A stretch of DNA of 64,000 bases, taken from assembly GCA_016794345.1 (NCBI GenBank), contig JAEUKE010000270.1, positions 124,001-188,000 of the forward strand, read 5' to 3'. The DNA is from Myxococcales bacterium (GTDB taxonomy: Bacteria > Myxococcota_A > Polyangia > Polyangiales > Polyangiaceae). Made by a program: the position numbers and the translations under genes. Below, one piece after another: positions 45,201 through 54,700 of this stretch; the stretch's first letter is position 1, and the number at the start of each line of letters is the position of its first letter. The notes under the pieces are model-generated. The model did no database searches. It was not told where the DNA came from and worked only from the letters and a program-made list of their open reading frames with translations.

Positions 45201-48200
45201 GGTCTGGAGGCTGCCAAGATCGATCCTCACGCGACGTTCCTCGAGCTCGGCTTCGACTCGTTGTTCCTCACGCAAGCAAACGGCGCGTTCCGCAAGAAGT
45301 TCGGCGTGAAGACCACGGTGCGTCAGCTCATCGAGAAGGCGCCCGGCGTGGGCGCGCTCGCGGAGCTGATCGACGGCCAGCTCGCCCCCGACGCGTTCCC
45401 GCCCGAGGCCGCGGCCCCGCCTCCCGCCGCGCCTCAGCCCGCGCCCGCGGCGCCCGACCAGCCCCCCGTCGCCGCCGCGCAGCCGGCGCCGGTCCTCGCC
45501 GCGCCAGCCCCGGTCGCTGCGCCGAGCCCGATGGCGCTCGCGCCCGCGTTTGCGCCGATCGCGTCGCCGCCCCAGGGCGCGAGCGTGGTGGAGCGCATCC
45601 TCAACCAGCAGCTCGCGGTGATGCAGGAGCAGCTCGCGGTCCTCCGCGGCGCCGGCCCCACGCTCCAGGTCGCGCCCGCCGTCGCAGCGGCCGCGCCGGC
45701 ACCTGCGGTCGTCGCCGCGCCGGCCCCACTGCCTGTCGCGTCCGCGCCCGCGGCGGTCGTACCGGCGCCCGCCGCTGCCAAGCCGGCGGCGCCCGCCGTC
45801 GCGCCTGCGCCGGTCGCCGCGAAGCCCGCCGCTCAGCCCGCGGCCGTCGAGGAGAAGAAGCCCAACAAAGAGAGCCCCTGGCAGCCGGTCGAGAAGGACC
45901 ACAAGGAAGGCGATCTGACGCCCGAGCAGCGCGCGCACATCGACGCGCTCATCGCGAGCGTGGTGAAGCGCGCGCCCACCTCCAAGCAGATGACGCAGGA
46001 GCACCGCGCGCATTTCGCCGACCCGCGGACGGTGCAGGGCTTCAAGCTGCAGTGGAAGGACATGGTCTTCCCGCTCGTCGCGGCGAAGACCGACGGCTCC
46101 AAGCTGTGGGACGTCGACGGCAACGAATACATCGACCTCGTCAACGGCTACGGCGCGACGTTCCTGGGCCACAACCCCAAGTTCGTCACCGAGGCGGTCA
46201 TCGATCAGATCCACCGCGGCGTGGAGATCGGCCCGCAGAACCGCCTGGCCGGCAAGCTCGCGCGGCTCGTGTGCGACCTCACCGGGATGGACCGCGCCGC
46301 GTTCTGCAACACCGGCTCCGAGGCGGTGCTCGCGGCCATCCGCCTCGCGCGCACGGTGACCGGCAAAGACGGCATCGCGACCTTCGCCGGGCACTACCAC
46401 GGCATCTTCGACGAGGTGCTGGTGAAGGGCGTCACGATCGGTGGCAAGAACCGGTCGGTCCCGATCGCGCCCGGCATCCCGCCGCGCGCCGTCGAGAAGA
46501 CGCTCGTCTTGAAATACGGCGATCGGGCGTCGCTCGATCTCATCCGGCAGCACGCGGACGAGCTCGCGCTCGTCCTGGTGGAGCCGGTGCGAAGCCGCAA
46601 CCCCGACAACCAGCCGGTCGAGTTCGTGCGTGAGCTCCGCAAGCTGACCGAAGAGCTCAACATCGCGCTGCTCTTCGACGAGATGGTCACCGGCTTCCGC
46701 GCCCATCCGGGCGGCATGCAGGCGCTCTGGGGCATTCGCGCGGATCTCGCCACGTACGGCAAGGTCGTCGGCGGCGGCTACCCGATCGGCGTGGTCACCG
46801 GCAAATCGCGCTTCATGGACGCGCTCGACGGCGGCTTCTGGCGCTACGGCGACAACTCCGTGCCGGAGGCGGACATGACCTGGTTCGCGGGCACCTTCGT
46901 CCGCCACCCGGTGGCGATGGCCGCCGCGTACGCGACGCTCTCACACCTGAAGGAGGAGGGGCCGGCGCTGCAGGAGCGCCTGAACGCCAAGACGAAGGCG
47001 TTCGCCGAGGAGATGAACGCGTACTTCCAGGAGACGGGCACGCCGATCTGGGTGGAGCACTTCGCGAGCTTCGTGGTCCTGAAGTTCACGTCGTTCCAGG
47101 AGTACTCGCAGCTCCTCTTCTACCACCTGCACAACCGCGGCATCTTCACCTACGAGGGCCGCCCCGCCTTCTTCACGACGGCGCACTCCGACGAGGACTT
47201 CGCCAAGGTCGCGAAGGCGCTGAAGGAGAGCGTGGAGGCGCTGCAGCGCGTGAAGCTCTTCCCGGGGACCCCGCCCGAGCGCGAGCCGCGCATCACGCCG
47301 ATGAGCGAAGGCCAGCAGGAGATCTGGCTCGCGACGCGGTTCGGTCACGACGCCTCCTGCGCGTTCAACCTGGCGAGCACGCTCCACCTCCGCGGCAAGC
47401 TGCGGATCGACAAGCTCAAGGCCGCGCTCCGCCTCCTGGTCAAGCGCCACGAAGCGCTCCGCTGCGTGCCCTGCGCGGACGGTCTCAACCAGCGCGTCAT
47501 GCCGGTGGGGGACGTGCCGCTCCCGATCATCGACCTCTCGGCGCTCACCTCCGATCGCGCGGCGCGCCTCGAGCAGATCCGCCAGGCCGAGGTGACCGAG
47601 GAGTTCGACTTCGAGCTCGGTCCGCTCTTCCGCGCCAAGCTGGTGAAGCTCGCGGAAGAGGAACACCTGGTGATCCTCACCGCCCATCACCTCATCGCGG
47701 ACGGCTGGTCGTGTGGCGTCATCTGCCGCGACCTCGGCAAGCTCTACGCGTCCGTGTGCGAGGGCAAGCCCCACGGCCTGCAGGAGTCGATGCCGTACAG
47801 CGAATGGATCGACCTGATGAAGGCGCCGGCGTCGCAGGCCGAGCGCAAGACCGCGGAGGACTACTGGGTCTCCCAATACGAGGGCAGTCCCATCCCCGTG
47901 CTGGAGCTCCCGACCGACCGGCCGCGCCCCGCGGTCAAGACGTTCGCCGCCGATCGTTTGAGCCTCAAGCTCGACGAGGCGTTCACGGCGGGCCTCCGCA
48001 AGATGGCCGGCAAACAGGGCGCGACGCTCTTCGCCGGGGTGCTCGCGGGCTTCCACGTGCTCCTCAGCCGGCTCAGCGGCCAGACGGACGTCGTCGTCGG
48101 CTTCTCCCTCGCGGGGCAGTCGGACATCGAGGGCAAGGACCTGGTCGGCCACTGCGTGCAGTTCCTCCCGCTGCGCCTCTCGCTCGATCCGGCCGAGAGC

Positions 48201-51200
48201 ATCGGCGCGCACATCAAGGCGGTGCGCGGCAAGGTGTTCGACGCCTTCGAGCACAAGAGCTTCACGTTCGGCACGCTCATCAAGCGCCTGAACGTCCCGC
48301 GCGACCCGAGCCGCGTGCCGCTCATGAGCGTCGCGTTCAACCTCGACCCGAGCTCGCTCGGGATCGGCTTCCACGATCTCGAGTGCACGGCCGGGTCCAT
48401 CCCGCGGCGCTTCGAGAACTTCGACATCTTCTTCAACCTGGTCGAGTCGGCGTCGGGCCTGGAGATCCAGTGCACGTTCAACCTCGACCTGTTCGACCGC
48501 GACACGATGCGCAGGCGCATGGACCAATACAAGGTCCTGCTCGAGGCGGCGATGCGTGACGCCGAGGTGCCCTGCGCGGATCTGCCGATCCTGCCGGAGG
48601 CGGAGCGAAACAAGATCCTCGTCGAGTTCAACGCGACCGATGCGCCGTTCCCGGACGGCGAGCTGCTCTTCGATCGCTTCGTGCGGGTCGCCCAGGCGCA
48701 CCCCGACGCGATCGCGGTGCGCTGCGGAGACGAGGCGCTCAGCTACCGGCAGCTCGACGAGGCGTCGAACCAGGTCGCCCACTACCTGCAGAGCCGCGGC
48801 GTCGTCCCCGGGCGCCGCGTGGGCGTGTGCCTGCCTCGCCGGCCGGAGCTGCTCGTCGCGCTCCTCGGCGTCTCCAAGGCGGGCGGCGCGTACGTCCCGC
48901 TCGATCCGGGGCTGCCGCCGTCACGCGTCGCCTTCATGGTGCAAGACGCGGGCATCGAGGTGCTCCTCAGCCACGGCGCGGTGGACGAAGCGCTCCGCGA
49001 CGCGGCGGGCGCCAAGGTCGTCTTGCTCGACCAGGGCCCGGAGGAGATAACCTCCCGGCCGAGGTCGGCGCCGAGCTGCGCGGCCACGGCCGAGAGCCTC
49101 GCGTACGTCGCGTACACCTCGGGCTCCACCGGCGAGCCGAAGGGCGTCATGGTCTCGCACCGCGCCCTCGTGCACTACCTCTCGTGGGCGATCGAGCGCT
49201 ACCGGATGGCGTCGGGCACGGGCGCGCCGGTGCACTCGTCGATCGGCTTCGATCTCACGATCACCGCGCTCTTCGGCCCGCTCCTCGTCGGCAAGGCCGT
49301 CTGGCTGGTCGACGCCGCGGACGACATCGAGGCGCTCGGCAAGGTCCTCGGCCAGCCCGGCGGCTTCAGCGTCGCCAAGGTCACGCCTGCCCACCTCGGC
49401 ATCCTCGGGGATCAGCTCTCTCCGGCGGAGCTTGCCCGCGGCGCGGGCTCGATCGTCGTCGGCGGCGAGCAGCTGCTCGCGTCCCACGTCGCCGCGTTCC
49501 GCGCGCACGCGCCGGAGGTGGCGGTCTACAACGAATACGGCCCCACCGAAGCGACCGTGGGTTGCTGCATCCAACACGTCGGGATGGACGCGCCCACGAC
49601 GGGGCCCATCGCGATCGGCCGGCCGGCGCCGAACACGAAGCTCTACGTCCTCGACGGCCGGCGTCACCCGGTGCCCATCGGCGTCGTCGGCGAGATCTAC
49701 ATCGGCGGGCCGCAGGTGGCGCTCGGCTACCTCAACCGCCCCGATCTCACCGAAGAGCGGTTCATCCAGAGCCCGTTCTCGAAGAACCCGTCCGATCGTC
49801 TCTACAAGACCGGCGATCTGGCCCGCTTCCGCGCCGACGGCGTGCTCGAGTACATCGGCCGCGCCGATAGTCAGGTGAAGGTCCGCGGCTACCGCATCGA
49901 GCTCGGCGAGATCGAGTCGGTGCTGGAGAAGACAGGCCGGCTCGCCCAGGCCGTCGTCATCGCGCGGGGCAGCTCCGCCGAGACGCGGACCCTCTCGGCC
50001 TTCGTGGTCCCGGCGACGGAGGGCGCCACACCCGAGGCGGTCTTCCAGACGCAGAAGGAGGCCTGGAAGAAGAAGTGGGACGCGCTCTACGCCGCGGGCG
50101 CGCAGGCCATCGAGAAGGGAGGCAGCGAGCAGCTCGACGACATCGTCCTCTTGCGCCAGCTCTCCGACAAAGAGGGCTACGAGGCCGAGGTGCAGGAGGG
50201 GCTCGACGCGACCTACGGAAGGCTCCAGCAGCTGCCTCTCGGGCGCGTCTGGGCCATCGGCTGCGGGACCGGCGCGGAGCTGCTCCGCATCGCCCCGCAG
50301 TGCGGCAAGATCCACGGGACCGACTACGCGGAGGGCGGCATCCGCGAGATCGAGCGGCTGCTCGGGACCGAGCGATACGCCGCGCTTCGGAACGTGACGG
50401 TGCAGGTGCGCGACGCCGACGACTTCGAGGGCGTGGCGCCGGCTTCTTACGACACCGTCATCATCAACAGCGTCTGCCAGTATTTCCCCGACGGCGACTA
50501 CCTGCGCCGCGTGCTCGAGGGCGCGGTCCGCAGCGTGGCGCCCGGCGGCGTGGTCTTCCTGGGTGACGTGCAGAGCTTCGAGCTGCTCGAGGCGCACCAC
50601 GCCTTCGATCAGCTCGAGCGGTCCCCGGACGACACGCGCACCGAGGAGCTCGCGAAGCTCGTCGCGCGCCGCGTGCAGACCGAAGACGAGCTGGTGGTCG
50701 ACCCGGCGTTTTTCCACGAGCTCGCGCGGGCGATGCCGCAGATCGGCTGGGTCGACTTGCAGCTCCGTCGAGGGCACATCCAGAACGAGACGACGCGGTT
50801 CCACTACGACGTCTGGCTCCACGTCGGGCCGCGTCCCCAGGCGCGCTCGGTCACCTGGCGCGAGCACGGCACGGGCGGTCTCTCGAGCGCGGCGGACATC
50901 CAACGTGTTCTCGAGGTCGACAAACCCGAGGTGCTCGCCATCGCAAACGTGCCGAACTGGCGAAACGCACAACACGTGGCGGCGGCCGAGCTCCTCCACG
51001 TGGCGGGGCCGGCCCGCCCGGCCGACGCGAAGGCGCTGCGTGAGGCGGTGCGGCGGACGCCGGCGGGCATCGACCCCGAAGCCCTTTGGGCGCTCGGCGA
51101 ATCGCTGCCCTACCGGGTCGAGCTCCGCTGGAAGGACGTGGACGGCTCGGGCTCCTTCGACGCCGTCTTCACGAGGACCGACAACGGCCACGTCGGCCCC

Positions 51201-51749
51201 GTCGCGCACCGGGCGCGACCGCCCGTGACCGAGGCGGCCTGGTGGCAGGCGACGGCGAACCAGCCCGCGAAGAAACACGCGGCGCGCAAGCTCGTGGAGG
51301 AGCTTCGGACCGCGTGCAAGCAGCGCCTGCCGGAGTACATGATGCCGGCGAGCATCGTGGTCTTGGACACGTTGCCGCTCACGCACAACGGCAAGGTCGA
51401 CACGACGGCGCTCGGGGCCCTCGACGACGCGGATGGCCGCGAAGCCAAGTCGACCTGCGCGCCGCCCGAGTCGGAGGTGGAGCGGACCATCGCGACCGTG
51501 TGGGCCGAGGTGCTCGGCCTCTCCAAGGTCGGCGTGAACGACAACTTCTTCGAGATCGGCGGCCACTCGCTGCTGGGTATCCAGGTCATCGTCCGCCTCC
51601 GCGAGACCCTGGGCGTGACGGAGCTGTCATTGAGCAGCCTCTTCACCACGCCCACGATCGCGTCGCTCGCCGAGAAGGTCGAGGCGATGCAATACCAGCG
51701 CGCTCCCCAGCCCGCCGCGGCGGGGGACCGGGAGGAGCTCAGCTTCTGA
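40419..51749 (+). CDS. Hybrid NRPS-PKS megasynthase with integral aminotransferase and N-methyltransferase
   Basis: 3776-aa assembly-line enzyme. Domain order with key residues: A1 (about 10-500), PCP1 (Ser560), KS (Cys809, His945, His985), AT (Ser1259), ACP (Ser1614), an Ala/Pro-rich linker (1656-1825), a class III PLP aminotransferase (Lys2115), C (HHLIADG 2423-2429), A2 interrupted by a methyltransferase (motif I at 3277-3285), PCP2 (Ser3717). All carrier serines and catalytic residues I checked are present. There is no KR, DH, ER, epimerase or thioesterase. The KS-AT-ACP-AMT-C-A-PCP order is that of microcystin McyE and mycosubtilin MycA, which make beta-amino acids, but here the module is fed by an aminoacyl-PCP. 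Predicted substrates are Val-like, malonyl and Asn-like (inference from specificity codes). The acidic C-terminus GDREELSF may dock onto the next protein. The next NRPS begins 14 bp later. Confidence 0.95.
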   Translation: MLEYRRGLTIHEVFEAQARRTPDRTCLVLPGLAGDADQTLTYAELDRRADRLAGLLRSLGVKPGALVATFLDRSLETIVAFLGILKAGCAYVPLDPAYPRERVAFMLEDTAAPVILTCSDLKAALPSTSAAVVTLDAGWGADPAPSERVVFPPGSKVDGESLAYVIYTSGSTGKPKGVTVPHRGVVRLVLDNHYTPLDESRVFLQLAPVSFDAATLEIWGPLLHGGVCVLYPGCGVPDLEKLQRILVRTGVTSMWLTSSLFNLVIDRAPETLRSVKEVLAGGEALSVAHIKKALELLPDTQLVNGYGPTESTTFTCCYRIPRRLDPSLTSIPIGTPIAHTDVYLLDGEKRPVPDGEIGDLYIGGDGLATGYLNRPELTRERFVPNPFSTDPASRLYLTGDRARRLPDGNIEFCGRLDDQVKISGHRIELGEIETALGEVTGVREAVVLAREDNPGDKRLVAYLTGADLTAGKLRSSLESRLPSYMVPAAFVILDALPLSPMGKVDRKALPKPGGKRPDLEQAYVAPTSALEKALAGLWCDTLELDTVGIHDRFFELGGTSLQAVRFVARLSDELGERIPIVAFFEAPTVAAIARVLTRDYPELIRRRFGGAAAPGARQGSTRAQRLASSPASRDERPAFAVVGLAGRFAGARNVAEFWANLANGREATRPVTAEDLVRQNLDPKLLDDPDYVRLCFHLEEAECFDAAFFGMTPREVELMDPQQRIFLETAYAALEDAGYDATRFDGKIGVFGGVGRNPYLYDNIARRPDFADRLIEHHLQIGNERDFPATHVAYKLNLRGPAINVQTACSTSGVALHLACQSLRAGDSDMVLVGGAKVLVPTHAGYLYVDGGALAPDGHVRAFDASAGGMVRGSGCGMIVVKRLEDALRARDRIRAVVRATAVNNDGNAKIGFTAPSVQGQAEVISRALESAGLGADEISYVETHGTGTVIGDPMEVAGLTRAYRKTTDRRGFCAIGSVKTNIGHLDAGAMVAGMIKTILALENELLPPSLNFTTPNPAIDFDSSPFFVNASPRPWPRSDKPRRAGVSSFGLGGTNAHAILEEAPILEPTGPSRSSQLLLLSARTSTALERAREDLAAWLEGRGAEAPLGDVAFTLAVGRKRHACRAAVVAKTAREAAHALRSADPKLCDVVEGGGDQAGVVFLFPGGGAQYVKMAEGLYGEEPVFREAVDRCAELLQPILDLDLRTLLYPPRNGAGEGAAPDLERPFYALPALFTVEYAVATLLRSWGVVPVAMIGHSMGEYAAACLAGVMTLEQALGVVACRGRLFEKLPPGSMLSVPLSPDELRPHLEGDLSIAAINRPSQCVASGPVPAIEALAARLEAAGVDATRIHINVAAHSSLVEPILEEFRAFLRELSFGTPEIPFVSNVTGTWITESQARDPDYWVRHLRQTVRFAEGLDTLFAEPHRVLCEIGPGRTLSTFAKNHPKCDRDRIVPTLRHPHEDVADLAFLERSLGRLYLAGVEIDFEGFFANEARGRVPLPTYPFERKRFFLDRVPIEAGTAPALPPSPPAPVVEALAPAQPPAPAPEASPVVSFVQPLPAPEPPPVEIPLMAAEPRKDRIVRELQKILQELSGLEAAKIDPHATFLELGFDSLFLTQANGAFRKKFGVKTTVRQLIEKAPGVGALAELIDGQLAPDAFPPEAAAPPPAAPQPAPAAPDQPPVAAAQPAPVLAAPAPVAAPSPMALAPAFAPIASPPQGASVVERILNQQLAVMQEQLAVLRGAGPTLQVAPAVAAAAPAPAVVAAPAPLPVASAPAAVVPAPAAAKPAAPAVAPAPVAAKPAAQPAAVEEKKPNKESPWQPVEKDHKEGDLTPEQRAHIDALIASVVKRAPTSKQMTQEHRAHFADPRTVQGFKLQWKDMVFPLVAAKTDGSKLWDVDGNEYIDLVNGYGATFLGHNPKFVTEAVIDQIHRGVEIGPQNRLAGKLARLVCDLTGMDRAAFCNTGSEAVLAAIRLARTVTGKDGIATFAGHYHGIFDEVLVKGVTIGGKNRSVPIAPGIPPRAVEKTLVLKYGDRASLDLIRQHADELALVLVEPVRSRNPDNQPVEFVRELRKLTEELNIALLFDEMVTGFRAHPGGMQALWGIRADLATYGKVVGGGYPIGVVTGKSRFMDALDGGFWRYGDNSVPEADMTWFAGTFVRHPVAMAAAYATLSHLKEEGPALQERLNAKTKAFAEEMNAYFQETGTPIWVEHFASFVVLKFTSFQEYSQLLFYHLHNRGIFTYEGRPAFFTTAHSDEDFAKVAKALKESVEALQRVKLFPGTPPEREPRITPMSEGQQEIWLATRFGHDASCAFNLASTLHLRGKLRIDKLKAALRLLVKRHEALRCVPCADGLNQRVMPVGDVPLPIIDLSALTSDRAARLEQIRQAEVTEEFDFELGPLFRAKLVKLAEEEHLVILTAHHLIADGWSCGVICRDLGKLYASVCEGKPHGLQESMPYSEWIDLMKAPASQAERKTAEDYWVSQYEGSPIPVLELPTDRPRPAVKTFAADRLSLKLDEAFTAGLRKMAGKQGATLFAGVLAGFHVLLSRLSGQTDVVVGFSLAGQSDIEGKDLVGHCVQFLPLRLSLDPAESIGAHIKAVRGKVFDAFEHKSFTFGTLIKRLNVPRDPSRVPLMSVAFNLDPSSLGIGFHDLECTAGSIPRRFENFDIFFNLVESASGLEIQCTFNLDLFDRDTMRRRMDQYKVLLEAAMRDAEVPCADLPILPEAERNKILVEFNATDAPFPDGELLFDRFVRVAQAHPDAIAVRCGDEALSYRQLDEASNQVAHYLQSRGVVPGRRVGVCLPRRPELLVALLGVSKAGGAYVPLDPGLPPSRVAFMVQDAGIEVLLSHGAVDEALRDAAGAKVVLLDQGPEEITSRPRSAPSCAATAESLAYVAYTSGSTGEPKGVMVSHRALVHYLSWAIERYRMASGTGAPVHSSIGFDLTITALFGPLLVGKAVWLVDAADDIEALGKVLGQPGGFSVAKVTPAHLGILGDQLSPAELARGAGSIVVGGEQLLASHVAAFRAHAPEVAVYNEYGPTEATVGCCIQHVGMDAPTTGPIAIGRPAPNTKLYVLDGRRHPVPIGVVGEIYIGGPQVALGYLNRPDLTEERFIQSPFSKNPSDRLYKTGDLARFRADGVLEYIGRADSQVKVRGYRIELGEIESVLEKTGRLAQAVVIARGSSAETRTLSAFVVPATEGATPEAVFQTQKEAWKKKWDALYAAGAQAIEKGGSEQLDDIVLLRQLSDKEGYEAEVQEGLDATYGRLQQLPLGRVWAIGCGTGAELLRIAPQCGKIHGTDYAEGGIREIERLLGTERYAALRNVTVQVRDADDFEGVAPASYDTVIINSVCQYFPDGDYLRRVLEGAVRSVAPGGVVFLGDVQSFELLEAHHAFDQLERSPDDTRTEELAKLVARRVQTEDELVVDPAFFHELARAMPQIGWVDLQLRRGHIQNETTRFHYDVWLHVGPRPQARSVTWREHGTGGLSSAADIQRVLEVDKPEVLAIANVPNWRNAQHVAAAELLHVAGPARPADAKALREAVRRTPAGIDPEALWALGESLPYRVELRWKDVDGSGSFDAVFTRTDNGHVGPVAHRARPPVTEAAWWQATANQPAKKHAARKLVEELRTACKQRLPEYMMPASIVVLDTLPLTHNGKVDTTALGALDDADGREAKSTCAPPESEVERTIATVWAEVLGLSKVGVNDNFFEIGGHSLLGIQVIVRLRETLGVTELSLSSLFTTPTIASLAEKVEAMQYQRAPQPAAAGDREELSF
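42321..47265 (+). other. Domain block: KS-AT-ACP-aminotransferase module
   Basis: KS with TACSTSG, ETHGTGT and NIGHLD; AT with GHSMGEY; ACP with LGFDSL; then a GSA-aminotransferase-like PLP domain with NTGSEAV, FDEMVTGFR and YGKVVGGGYPIG. The AT specificity region reads VAAHS where malonyl ATs usually have HAFHS and methylmalonyl ATs YASHS. No reductive domain is present, so the beta-ketone should go straight to the aminotransferase and become a beta-amine. Confidence 0.85.
47284..51749 (+). other. Domain block: C-A-nMT-PCP module, Asn-like code
   Basis: C domain, then A2 whose pocket positions read D-L-T-K-V-G-E-V-G-K, almost the asparagine code DLTKLGEVGK. Between core A8 (VRGYRIELGEIE) and A10 (HNGKVD) lies about 500 residues including a methyltransferase: VWAIGCGTG and SYDTVIINSVCQYFP, the latter typical of NRPS N-methyltransferases. 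PCP2 is FFEIGGHSLLG. The expected unit is N-methyl-Asn. Confidence 0.8.
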
Positions 51750-51763
51750 ATGAAGGCCGCGGG

Positions 51764-54700
51764 ATGAACACAGCACGTTTTCTCCGAGCCCTCCGCCAGC
51801 GAGGCATCGAGCTCCGCGCCGACGGCGACAGGATCGTGGTGAACGCGCCGAAGGGCGCGGTCACCGAGGCGGACGGCGACGAGATCCGGCGCCGCAAGGC
51901 GGATCTGCTCGCGTTCCTCCGCATGGGCGCCGAGGGCGGAGGGGGCGCGGCCGCCCTCCAGCGGATCCCGATCGCGGAGCATCCGGTTGCGGCGGACGGC
52001 ACGATCGAGGCCCCCGCGAGCTTCGGCCAGCGCCGGCTCTTCTACCTCGACCAGCTCGAGCCGGGGCTCGCGGTCTACAACGTGCCGGTCGCGTTCTACC
52101 TCCGAGGGCCGGTGCACGCGGTCGCGCTCCGGTCGGCTCTGTCGCAGATCGCCCAGCGGCACGCCGTCCTTCGGACCACGCTCGCGCTCGCGCCGAGCGG
52201 CGTGGTCCAGCGCGTCGCGAAGCAGGCCGACGTCGAGCTCGAGATCGTGGACGTTCCGTCGGGCGCCGGCGACGTCGTCGGAGATCTCCTGAAGGAGCGC
52301 GCGTGCCGGCCCTTCGATCTCACGAAGGGGCCGCTCTTCCGGCCGACGCTCCTCCGCGTCTCGGCGGAGGAGAACGTGCTCCTCGTGGCGTCCCACCACG
52401 TCGTGACCGACGGCTGGTCGCAGGACGTCTTCGAGAGCGAGCTTTGTGAGCTCTACGAGGCTGCGGTGAGCGGTCGCCCGTCGACCCTCGCGCCGCCTCC
52501 CATCCAATACGCCGACTACGCGGCCTGGCAGACGGCCGCGCGGACCGACACGCAGCGCGACGAGCGCCTCGCCTACTGGAAGGAGAACCTGCGCGGACCG
52601 CTGCCCATCCTCGAGCTGCCGACCACACACGCGCGGCCGAACGTCGCGCCGACCGAGGGCGCGACGGCGTCGATCACGCTCCCGGCCGACCTGATCGAGC
52701 CCCTCGGCGCGCTCGCGCGGCGCGACGGCGCGACGCTGTTCATGACGCTCGTCGCCGCCTACGCGACGCTCCTCCACCGCATCTCGGGCCAGGAGGACGT
52801 GGTCATCGGGACGCCGATCGCGAACCGCACACACGCCGAGACGCTCGAGCTCATCGGCTATTTCGCCAACACCATCGCGCTCCGCGTCGATCTGAGCGGC
52901 CGGCCGACGTTCCGCGAGCTGCTCCGGCGCGTGCGCGAGACGTGCACGGCCGCCTACGCCCACGCGGAGGCGCCCTTCGAAGAGCTGGTCGAGGTGCTCG
53001 ACGTCCAGCGAGACCTCTCGCGGTCGCCGATCTTCCAGACCATCTTCGCCTTCGAGGACGCGATGCCGAACGCGCCCGCGCGCGGCGGGGACGCGGCGAG
53101 CCAATCGCTCTCGATCGTCCGCCGCGACACGGTGCACGCCGGCGTCGCGCGGACGGACCTGAGCGCCTGGGTCAGCGCCAGCGCGGACGGGCTGTGTGTC
53201 ACCTTCGAGTACCCGACGGCGCTGTTCGACGCGCCGGCCGTCGCCCGGCTCCTCGATCACCTGCAGGTGCTCTTGCGGGCGCTTGCCGACGGCGCGGACG
53301 GGCCGATCGACGAGCTCCCGATCCTCTCGGCCGAGACGCGTCGCCGGATCCTCGTCGAGTGGAACGCGACCGAGCGGGCGCTGCCTTCGGTCCGAGGCGC
53401 ACACGAGCTCTTCGAGCAGCGGGTCGACGCGGACGGCGAGCGTGTCGCCGTCGTGATGGGGGACCTAGCGCTCAGCTACGCGGCGCTCGATGTCCGCGCC
53501 AACCAGCTGGCCCACCACCTCGTCTCGCTCGGCGTGGGCCGCGGCGCGCTCGTGGGCGTGTTCCTCGAGCGCTCGCCGGAGATGGTGATCGCGCTCCTCG
53601 CCACCCTGAAGACGGGCGCTGCCTACGTCCCGATCGACCCGGAGTACCCGGCCGACCGCATCGCGCACATGATCGAAGACGCGGCGCTCGAGCGCGTCGT
53701 GACGTCGGAGGGCCTTCTCGGGCGGCTGCCGGCGGAGGTGGGCACCGTGGTGGTCGATCGGGAGGCGAGCGCGATCGCGGCGCATCCGTCTTCGCGCCTC
53801 GCGCCCGCCTTCGAGGGCGACAAGCCCTCGGAGGAGCCGTGTTACGTGCTCTACACGTCCGGCTCGACGGGGCGGCCGAAGGGCGTGGTCATCCCCCACC
53901 GCGCCCTGGTGAATTTCCTCGCCTCCATGGCGCGCAGGCCCGGCCTCACGGCGGAGGACACGCTGCTCGCCGTCACCACGCTCTCGTTCGACATCGCCGG
54001 ACTGGAGATGTACCTGCCGCTCACCGTCGGCGCGAAGATGGTCATCGCTTCGGCCGAGCAGGCCGCGGACGGCCGCGACCTCCGCGATCTGGTCGAGAGC
54101 TCGGGCGCGTCGTTCATGCAGGCGACCCCTTCCACGTGGCGGCTCCTCCTCGGAGCAGGCTGGAAGGGCCGGGGCGGCGCGCCGTTCAAGGTGCTCTGCG
54201 GCGGCGAGGCGTTTCCGCCGGAGCTCGCCGCGCAGCTGCTCGAGCGGGCGACGAGCGTGTGGAACATGTATGGCCCGACGGAGACGACGATCTGGTCGAC
54301 CTGCGTCGAGCTCACGAAGGACGACCCGCGCATCACCATCGGGCGGCCCATCGACAACACGACTGTGTACGTGCTCGATGGACGAGGGGAGCCCACGCCC
54401 GTCGGCGTGCCGGGTGAGCTCCACATCGGCGGCGCCGGCGTCGCAAACGGCTACCTGCGCCGGCCGGAGCTGACGGAGGCCCGCTTCGTCGACGATCCGT
54501 TTGCGCCCGGCACCGGCCGGCGCCTCTATCGGACGGGCGATCTGGCGTCGTTCCGCGACGACGGTCAGCTCGTCTACCACCGGCGGCTCGATCACCAGGT
54601 GAAGGTCCGCGGCTACCGCATCGAGCTCGGCGAGATCGAGTCGGTGCTCGTCGATCACGAGGCGCTCGCGCAGGCGGTCGTCATCGTTCGGGAGGATCGG

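Noticed and set aside
41820..46907. 1695-codon open frame antisense to the NRPS-PKS gene
   Set aside because: Composition is Arg/Glu/His/Asp-rich with no domain, and it mirrors the codon pattern of the sense gene; long antisense frames are expected at this GC content. The same applies to 48921-51566 and 53465-55636 on the minus strand.
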